The position numbers and the translations under genes are program-made. From contig JAWHQI010000266.1 of the NCBI GenBank assembly GCA_033032865.1, forward strand, positions 1,463,501 to 1,527,500: 64,000 bases of DNA. Reading direction: 5' to 3'. The DNA is from Dactylorhiza incarnata (lineage: Eukaryota > Streptophyta > Magnoliopsida > Asparagales > Orchidaceae). Below the pieces are notes generated by a model. That model saw nothing but the letters and a program-made list of their open reading frames with translations. It ran no database searches and had not been told where the DNA came from. This document shows, piece after piece, positions 56,575 through 64,000 of this stretch. The stretch's first letter is position 1, and every line of letters begins with the position of its first letter.

Positions 56575-57753
56575 CCAAGCGAAGATATCTAGATTTTATA
56601 GAAGGCAAGAGATGAGCTGACTCTTGTCAGCTTCAGATAATTCAGCGTTGATGGAGAGGCTCTTGCTCTCATCTTCCTCGCTGATCCGAATACCTTGAGT
56701 TGCTTAGGCAGGTTCCAAGCGAACTCCATCCCTTGCATCCTCCTCAACTTCTTCTGCGGCTTGGACTTGTTCAGGAAATTCCATCGATTCAGTCATCAAG
56801 ACTTCTTGGGGAGGAGAGGATACGATCATGTTGACCGTCTTTACGTAGCATTCCCTAGCTTTCCTTGGGTCGCTCCTGATTCGGTGTTGTTTGCCATTTA
56901 AGGAAAACTTCACCGCATGATGATAGGTGGAGACAATGGCTTGATATCCGTTCAAGAAGGGTCTTCCAAAGATTGCGTTGTAGCTACTGGGAGCATCAAC
57001 GACTATGAATTTGCCCAGCTTCACTATTCTTCCCAGGATTACGGAAAGAGTGACGAGCCCTTCTACTTCCTTCTTCTCTCCTGAAAAACCATAAAGGGGG
57101 CCTTCAGGTGATAGGACGGATTTACCTGTCTTCAACGTCTCGAAAGCAGGTTTGAAGAGCACGTTGACTGAGCTTCCCGTGTCTATCAGAATTTTCTCCA
57201 CTGTCTAATTTTCAATTACAGCTTTAATGACGACCGCGTCGTCAAAGGGATTCGCGGTCTGAGGAAGGTCTTCATCACCGAAAGTGACCGTTCCCCGGAC
57301 CGGGGCTGAAGAGGCGGCAGAAACCTCTGATTGGTAAACCCTCTTCAGACTTGCCTTTCTTGAAGACTCCGGACCTGCACCTCCGTGGATACAGAAAAGA
57401 TTGCCCAAGGCGCCTTCTTCATCAGCATCCACGCATTCGTTGGGAAATCCGATATTGCCCAGATGGCCAATATCCTCCACTTCCTCGCATGCCCAGTGAA
57501 CCTCCGCTACCTCTTTAGCCTTGGAGGTTGAGGATTTTGCAGAATCATTCTTCTGAATGAGATCTCGGAGCTTACCCTCTTTCAGTAGCTTCTCTATGAA
57601 CAGGCGGAGAGCTCTGCAATCCTCTGTCAAATGTCCCATATCTCTGTGATACTCACAGTAGAGAGTAGGATTCCTGGTTTTTGGGTCAGAGTTTAGCGGA
57701 GCTGGCCCCTTGAAAAAGGGCAGCTTCTGAAGGATTTGGATCACTTCACTCAT
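56575..57753 (-). pseudogene. Gyp2 gag knuckle, aspartic protease and linker
   Basis: The Tat knuckle CEYHRDMGHLTEDC lies near 57650. The protease signature ILIDTGSSVNVLF is at about 57190-57150 and the IFGRPFLNG stretch at about 56960. A stop near 57203 splits knuckle and protease, and another near 56702 splits protease and RT. The role is polyprotein cleavage. Confidence 0.88.
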
Positions 57754-57787
57754 AGAAACACCAAAGTCTGTAAAAGACTCTTGGGAT

Positions 57788-59125
57788 TCATTGTAGAGTG
57801 ACGGGAAGAAGAGGAGGTTGGGCGTACTGGATCTGGTGGACGGGGGTGACTTGCGGAGCAGGAGTAGCAGGGGTTGGAAGAAATGAACTTTGAGGTGGGA
57901 AAGATTGATTACCTCGATTGAAGCGGTTGTTGCGATAATTCTTACCTCTCGGAGCTGGAGGTGGGAGCTCTTGTCGAGGCTTTGAGGAAGATGGGGCAGG
58001 ATAGAATCCCGCAGAGCCTTTCTGAGTGGCTCTGTTGGTCAAATTGCTCACATAGGTGGGGTTGTTGATCTCCCCTTCTATGTAGCGATTGGAAATGCTA
58101 ATCAGCTCCTGATAGGAGCTAGGCTCCTTGGTTGTGACTTTAAACTTCAGAGGTCCCTCCTGCAGGCCACTGATCAAAGCTACCATGTAGAGCTCGGGAT
58201 CCATGTCTCTGACTCCCAAGATCTCTTTTTGAAAACGGTCAATGAATTGTGCAGCACTCTCGTTGTCCCCTTGCTTAATCTTGAAGAGGGTCGCGGGACC
58301 ACTCTTCCTTTTCTTCACGGTGGCAAACCTTAGAAGGAGCTCTTGCCTCAGGGCAGCAAAGCTCGAGATAGATTGACAAGGCAGCTTATAGAACCACTCC
58401 ATGGCTGACCCATCAAAGGAGGTGACCATCAGCTTGCACCTCACTCCATCCGAAATGGTCCTGAGGGCAACAGCAGACTCGAAGGCTTGAAGATGACACA
58501 TCGGGTCGGTCTCTCCTGTATACACAGGAAGGCGGGGCTCCCTGAATCCATGAGGAATCGGATCTCGACGAATCTCATCGGTAAAGGGGGAAGGCTCCCC
58601 AAACACAGAAGGTCCCGGAGGAGGAAGAAAAGGAGCAGGAGGAGCCTGAGGTTAAGCAAACCCTTCTTAAAAATTCAGGGTCTGAGCCGGAGGCCCCTGG
58701 GCTACGGCTCGGAAAGAATTACGACGGGCGGCGAACTCCTCATGCTGAGATCACTGAGGAGCTGCGGGCTGGAAGACGGGGTGATCGCTCGGGTGACCGC
58801 TTACCATGCGGTCAGGAGTGGCGACCTGAGAGGTTTGAGGAAGGATCTTCTGGGAGATCGCGGCTAGAACCTGGTTCATAGCCTCAATCTGCTTTGCGGA
58901 CTCCTGCTGAGCCCGGACGACTTCTTGCCGATCTCGAGCGGCCTCTTGTTGAGACCGCGCGATCTCCTGCTGAACAGACGCGGCGTCCTGCCTAGCTCGG
59001 GCGGCCTCGCGGAGAGCTTGCTCAACACGAAGCTCGAAGCGGCGCTCAAGCGCTTCTAATGGGTTGTGATCGGAAGGGGGAACGCTGGGATATCGCAGGG
59101 GACGACCTTTACGGCGATCAGCCAT
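57788..59125 (-). pseudogene. gag: Gyp2 gag
   Basis: The start ATG is at 59125. The N-terminus (MADRRKGRP) is followed by a Gln/Arg/Ala coiled coil and a TGA at 58751-58753 where Gyp1 has CGA, a typical methyl-C change. The Retrotrans_gag domain is open from 58606 to 57788, with MCHLQAFESAVALRTISDGV and FIDRFQKEILGVRDMD. A Pro/Gln/Ser tail leads to the knuckle. Confidence 0.9.
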
Positions 59126-59180
59126 CTTGAAAGTCTGAATTTCACCTGACACTTCGAATCTGAAGGTCGCGTGTTCGTTC

Positions 59181-59661
59181 CGTTGGTGCCAAAAATGGTA
59201 CCTCCAAAATTCACACAAAGGGGAATGGGAGAAAACTGCGAAATGCAGGCTACTGAGACAGAAGATGCTGGAATAAAGAGAAACGATCATGAAATGGCGA
59301 TCACGAAGAAATGAGGCCGCTTACACAGGTTGTAAGCTGGAACCTCGGAGCTAAAAGTCCCTTTTCAGGTACCCCTACCCCTCTATTTATAGATGAGGGG
59401 CTGCCCAAACGGGCAGAACTGAAAACTACGGGTTGCCCGGGGTACAGGAGAGCCAGCGCAGGGAAATTGGGTACAAATAGCAAAAATAAGGAAAACGATC
59501 AGACCGCTTAAGCTGGCGGTCTCGCACTCCCCTGACCGCTTGGCACTTAGAAAATTCCGGTTGAAGAGGCAGCTGGCGATCTGGGCGGTCACCAAACCTG
59601 AGACCGCTGAGACCGAAAAATTTGACCAGCAAGAGGAGGTCGCGAGATTTCCGGACAAACA
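59181..59661 (-). repeat. Gyp2 5' LTR
   Basis: On the plus strand CGTTGGTGCC to CGGACAAACA, where the first base is T in Gyp1. The TATA box is at 59383-59392. The GACCGC/GCGGTC words of U3 lie at 59500-59645. Confidence 0.92.
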
Positions 59662-59666
59662 CTCTA
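59662..59666. repeat. Target site duplication of Gyp2, right
   Basis: CTCTA, matching 47243-47247. Confidence 0.8.
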
Positions 59667-61930
59667 AGTGGATCAAATTTGCATGAAACTTTGGCTTTTC
59701 AAATTCTTTAGTTTTACAAAACCATTTAAACATGAAGATATACACTATGAAGACACAAGAGGACATTTTTTATTAAACAACCCAAAATATGCATGATTAA
59801 AGTGATAAGTAAATAAAATGATCATGCAAAGAGTAATATAAGTATGTCCTAAGATTAAAGACTACCCTGACTTAATGTCTACACCCTAACCCCGTACTAA
59901 GTGACGAATGGGCATGAGGAGCTGCACGCATGCCGTAGGTTGGTGTGTTAGTCCCATATGCACACACTAGAGAACACTCAACCTAGCACTATTTCCCCCA
60001 AGTGCCTCGCAAGGCCCCACTAGAACCCTCCCCGGTTAAGGACAATGCATGACTTAGAGGTTAGGTCTCTAATGCATACAACCCTACGCCCTCGCTATTG
60101 TGAGATATGAAGTCATAGGTGAATAATCTTTTGGACAACCTATGCTTTTTAAATCTATGGGTTGATATATAAACTATGGGTTTTTATGAAGAGTTATAAA
60201 GCCGCATAGTTTTTCTATTCTTATGAGATGACGAAATGAGATAACTAGCGCAATTACTAATATGAGATAAATGGTAATGCTAGTATGATGAGTTTTGGGT
60301 TTAATGTCATGTCATAAGTTTAACATTTATATTGCATGTATTCCAAACTAGAGTTTCAAATTATAGATCTAGAATAAAGTGATGATTTTAATTTATTCTT
60401 ATTATTACACAATTGATTCTAGAATCTATATATATGTGAGATACATGCAATAAATAACAACGCATATTCATACACCAACTAATGTAAAGAAAATAATATT
60501 CATATCTTTATCATAAAATTCATAATTCCAATTTATTTTTGAGATTTTTCTTGATAGAATATGAATTTTGATTTATGATTATAGAGAATTTTGCATAGAA
60601 TATATGTTAGATCATCATGATGTATGTGATTTCTATTCCTTCTAGACTTAAGATAATATGATTTGGTGATTTTCTTTTGAATAAGCATGTTTGATTTTTA
60701 AGTCTAGAAATTGATGATCATGTAATCATATCAAAGACAAAGATCACATATATAACATTTTGAAATTTATAATAAAATTGCATTGGATAATTAGATTTAC
60801 TGATCTTTGGTTTTCCATGATGATATATAGTTTCATGATATATATACTAATGATTAATCCATAAACTATGTGTTTGTTGGAATTTTGGTATTCTATTATA
60901 ATTTCAAAATCACATAGTTATCATGAAAGTTGAATAACATTGTAAGTGTTCTACCCAGCATAAATATATAAGCATAGACCAAGAAGCAATGCTAGGATGA
61001 TGAGTTTGAATGCAATGTTATTGCATAGGATTAATGGAGATTATGTTGCATGTAATATGAGGAGTTTTCAAATTAATTTTCTTTAGACCTAGAATGAAAT
61101 GATTAAACTTTTGATTTGATCTTAATGATACAAGATGATTCTAAGGTCTAAATTACATGCAAACATTGGTGACACACATCACACACATAATATTTAAATT
61201 AATATATGAAATAATTATACTAAGGATAGCATGTGATGAAAAATCCATAAACACGGAAATTTCCAAATCAAGCAAACTAAGATAGCTTTTAAAACGGAGT
61301 TGAAATTGGGCAAGTTGACAACACCAAAAGAATTCAAATGAGCAAGCCTAGTTTACCGTTGGATGGAGATTTTTTGTGCTCTTTCCAAAAATATATTAAA
61401 CGCGAAAATCAGGCGAGTGGATCAAAAGATATGGATCTTTGAAGTTTTGATCGTAAATTCGCATTTTTGAAAGATTAAGCATGCGTTTAGATGAATTTTT
61501 GTTTTCGATTTTTTTTATAATATTTTTCTTAATAAGGGCTATCAAATGCAGCAAATAACATAGAAAATAATCAAACTGTTGCGCATTTTAATTTTTAGCT
61601 TAAGCCCTTTAATAAACCATTTAAATCCATTTTTTTTAAAACAAAAATAATTTCATTAGTCTTAAAAAAATAATTTCAATATTCAAATGATAATGTTAAT
61701 TCAAGACAATTAAGGGTAAAGGATTTAAAAGGATAAAAAAAAATCAAAGATGTGAGATAGATCACTTTGAAAAAATATATGAATTAATGTTCAATTTTAA
61801 TTCAAATTTGATTTGATAAACATTAGGCTTAATGTATGAAAGTCATATTTCATGATATATAAAGTGATCATAGCATATTTGTTTAAAAAAAATATAAAAT
61901 AAACAAAAGAAAAAGAGATAATAAGCATAT
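59667..61930 (-). other. CopD internal non-coding region, 5' part
   Basis: No gene is seen. The conserved GC-rich block is intact at 59881-60068. The rest is AT-rich and matches CopC 19850-20900 in complement, including a GCGCA...GGGCTATCA patch near 61525-61590. Confidence 0.65.
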
Positions 61931-61978
61931 CATGAAGTAGAGTATTGATATTTCATTTTTAATTATTTCTACTTCATG
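61931..61978 (-). other. Conserved 11-bp stem-loop after CopD gag stop
   Basis: The arms CATGAAGTAGA (61931-61941) and TCTACTTCATG (61968-61978) equal those in CopB and CopC, with a 26-nt loop, 13 nt after the gag stop at 61992-61994. Confidence 0.8.
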
Positions 61979-61991
61979 CAAATGAAAGATA

Positions 61992-63574
61992 CTAAATGAT
62001 AAGAGATTTAGTTATCCAAAGTTGACCATGTGTAATGGTTCCTTTGGGCACCCAAATATGGCGTGATGGCTTTTGAGAAGATAATGATGAATGAGCCTTT
62101 TTAATTAATGTTGATATGTCATTTTTCTTTATGGGTCTCCATTCATACTTTGGTTGTTTATTACTTAAATCCATATAATGATTATGTGAATTGTTTGAAA
62201 AATAATTCATTGGAGGTTTATGTTTATTTAAATTATTTTTCAAAATAGCTTGATGTTGATAATCATAATGATTTTTATTATATGGATTGTTTAAAATTTT
62301 ATAAGAGTGATTGTCTTTCTTTAGAAGTGATTGTTGAAAGAGTGGATTACAATATGTTTTAGAAGATTGATCATTATTTTGATGATTTTCATTTCCACTC
62401 TTTCTTATAGACATACTCTTATAATATAAAGGATAATATTTTATATTTTGATTTTCATGAAAAGGAGTTTTTAAGTTTGAGTCATGATTGAAAATATATT
62501 AAGACTTATAAAAGTGACACTTAAGAATTTTGTGAGGGTCATAATTCTTTTTGAAACTTAACCCCTTTTGAGTTGATGTATGAAAATGATCCTTTTTAGA
62601 AATGATTTTGTAAGTTAATTTATCCTTGTTATTCAAAATCTTATGATGAGATTCATTAGATGACATTTGAAATTTTTCAACAAAAGATTTTAATTGTATT
62701 AACTTACAAGATAAATCATCATTTTCAACTAACAATTTTTCATTATGCCTTTTAGAAATTAAGAGCGCTTTTTCAATTTCCTTGAATTTTTCTTTTAATA
62801 AATTGCAATTAAGACAAGGAATAAGAATTTCAACTAAAGAGCATGAAAGAGAATTTAACACATCAATATTTGATTCTACGTTATCGTTTGCTTTTAAAAA
62901 TTTATTTTCTAAACGTAATTTGGAATTAGCAATTTTTAATTTTAAAATTTTACGTTTAGCAATTTTAAGCATACGAGATGTAGAAATAGAATTCGTTACA
63001 AAAAGAGAAGTTTTTGATTTTCTTACCTTGCAATTGTTTCCGTCTTCTCTTTTGCTTGATGTGTTGCCAACAAATGAGTCCAATATTGTGACGTTGTATT
63101 CTTCTTCCTTCATGCATATGTCCTCATCAATTTCTTCTTTTGGATCCATAAGGAATTCCTCGTCGATTTCTTCTCTTGGATCCATAAGGAATTCCTCGTC
63201 GATTTCTTCTCTTGGATCCATAAGGAATTCCTCTTGTTCATCATCTGTAGAAGGAAGACTATAAGTATTCTCAAGAAATTTCCAAACTTCATAAGCAGTA
63301 GGAAGTGTATAAATTAGTTTGAAAATATTTTGATGCAATGCACAATATAGACTATTCATTGATTTGGCATTTAAAAACATTTCATTTTTATTTAAAGTAC
63401 TTGGGGTATTTTAATAGTAATATTCCGTACTTCCATATCCAAAGACTTAAGAAATTTTTCCATAAGAAATTTCCACCCATTATAATTTTTGCCTTCAAAT
63501 AAAGGTGGTGATAAGGATTTTTCATTTATAAGAAAATTTCCCCTACTAGTAGAAGCGAGATCATGAGACGCCAT
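61992..63574 (-). pseudogene. gag: CopD gag-like gene, frameshifted
   Basis: The start ATG at 63574 lies 48 bp inside the LTR. The first 60 codons (PPLFEGKNYNGWKFLMEKFL) end at a one-base shift near 63405. The next frame is open for 293 codons (63380-62499) with KLIYTLPTAYEVWKFLENTYS, a threefold EEFLMDPREEID repeat and a Lys-rich coiled coil. The frame then breaks near 62500. The final piece (62414-61992) is Asn/His-rich and ends IWVPKGTI. It is the best preserved of the three family members. No knuckle or pol domains are present. Confidence 0.8.
63121..63233 (-). repeat. 36-bp in-frame triplication in CopD gag
   Basis: Three copies of a 36-bp unit encode EEFLMDPREEID. CopC has a single copy (QFLMDPREED) at the same place. 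Confidence 0.85.
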
Positions 63575-63604
63575 TATTCCTGGTTTTTAAACCGTTTGGA
63601 ATAA

Positions 63605-63621
63605 CCTAGCTCTGATAGCAC
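63605..63621 (-). promoter_or_regulatory. Primer binding site of CopD
   Basis: The minus strand reads TGCTATCAGAGCTAGG, one early change from the initiator-Met-tRNA site, next to the LTR end. Confidence 0.75.
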
Positions 63622-63622
63622 T

Positions 63623-64000
63623 TGTTGGATCTTACGGCGCCCTTAGAGGGGGGGGGGGGGTGAATAAGGGAATAAAAAATCTTTTTATAATTCTATGGAA
63701 ATTACTAAATTGTTTTATAATATGAGAAAGGCAAAATAATTATTTAGCTAATTTGTGAGAATATCATAATTTTCATCTTTAGAAATAAGCACTAAATTGT
63801 TTTATGATTAAGAGATTGAAAATAAACAATTTAGTTAAAGTGATTTGAATTTAAAGCTTTGTAACCAATATATTAAAGATAACGCCAAAGGTGAGAAATC
63901 AAGTAAACACAAATAGAGACATGATTGTATTTATATAAAAAGGTGTTTACAAAAATTGATTTCAATATCGCTAGAAATCGGAGGTCTACATATGTAAATA
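63623..64000 (-). repeat. CopD 5' LTR, cut by window end
   Basis: It begins TGTTGGATCTTACGGCGCCC with a 13-base G-run (63648-63660) and matches the 3' LTR at 43928 onward almost base for base over 370 bp. The close match points to a younger insertion than the broken gag suggests, or to the slow-changing U5 part. Confidence 0.88.

Larger units (their letters stand above)
47248..59661 (-). mobile_element. Gyp2: complete Tat-lineage Ty3/gypsy element (12.4 kb)
   Basis: LTRs of 482 and 481 bp bound gag, protease, RT, dual RNase H and integrase on the minus strand and two spliced genes on the plus strand (47918-50078 and 50423-52156). The 5-bp target duplication CTCTA flanks it. I count roughly 25-28 differences between the LTRs, about 5-6%, mostly C/T and G/A changes. 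That implies an old, methylated insertion. Gag-pol is broken by stops, a deletion near 55676 and frameshifts. Confidence 0.95.
43928..64000 (-). mobile_element. CopD: gag-only copia element, interrupted by Gyp2
   Basis: Minus strand order: 5' LTR (from 63623 rightward, continuing past the window), primer site, gag (63574-61992), stem-loop, non-coding DNA to 59662, Gyp2 insertion, non-coding DNA to 45300, polypurine tract, 3' LTR (45283-43928). It sits inside GypN LTR Z. The nesting order is therefore GypN oldest, then CopD, then Gyp2. Confidence 0.88.

Noticed and set aside
1..64000. Host genes, tRNA or rRNA genes
   Set aside because: No exon set, tRNA cloverleaf or rRNA stretch was recognised. 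tRNA-like words are primer sites next to LTRs.

Overview
This window is plant nuclear heterochromatin. Every feature I can support is an LTR retrotransposon or a piece of one. I find no host gene, rRNA, tRNA, bacterial operon or CRISPR array. The plant origin rests on a Tat-lineage Ty3/gypsy polyprotein (gag with a C-x2-H-x4-H-x4-C knuckle, DTG protease, RT, two RNase H domains, integrase), antisense genes of the plant 'putative gypsy type transposon' class, copia elements with initiator-Met tRNA primer sites, and a SIRE-like copia element with a degenerate envelope-position ORF. The species cannot be named from the sequence. AT-rich non-coding stretches and deep nesting suggest a repeat-rich angiosperm genome.

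Layout, with labels used below. 1-9153: Gyp1, a Tat gypsy element on the minus strand whose 3' end lies off the left edge. 9154-11040: CopA, the 3' part of a gag-only copia element (plus) into which Gyp1 landed. 11041-13805: tails and one LTR of another copia family, plus an unassigned leader. 13806-30035: CopB (minus), a gag-only copia element lacking its 3' LTR. CopC (16331-25303, plus) is a complete relative inserted inside CopB, with TSD ACTCG/ACTAG. 30036-36734: SIR1 (plus), a SIRE-like copia element with gag, a protease-motif remnant, no RT or integrase, an envelope-position ORF and a 3' LTR. 36735-36947: a small gag fragment. 36948-43927: GypN (minus), a non-coding element family arranged LTR-internal-LTR-internal-LTR with a tRNA-Asp-type primer site. 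43928-64000: CopD (minus), a gag-only copia element inserted in a GypN LTR. Gyp2 (47248-59661, minus) is a complete Tat gypsy element inserted inside CopD with TSD CTCTA.

How the parts relate. CopA to CopD form one family with long LTRs, a roughly 500-residue gag-like protein, no pol and several kb of AT-rich internal DNA. They would need proteins from an autonomous copia element to move. Gyp1 and Gyp2 carry sense gag-pol and, in the 3' third, spliced genes on the opposite strand. Gyp2 gag-pol is broken in many places, yet one of its antisense genes (three exons, TATA box, clean splice sites) is fully open.

The most unusual signals are non-coding. (i) Short CpG-rich dyad motifs are packed just upstream of the U3 TATA box in several unrelated LTR families, with arms that change together. 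(ii) An identical 16-bp palindrome lies just after both Gyp2 antisense genes. (iii) An 11-bp perfect stem sits 13-14 nt after the gag stop in CopB, CopC and CopD. (iv) A GC-rich block of about 170 bp with a small hairpin is kept in the otherwise drifting internal region of all four Cop elements. All alignments and counts were made by eye.
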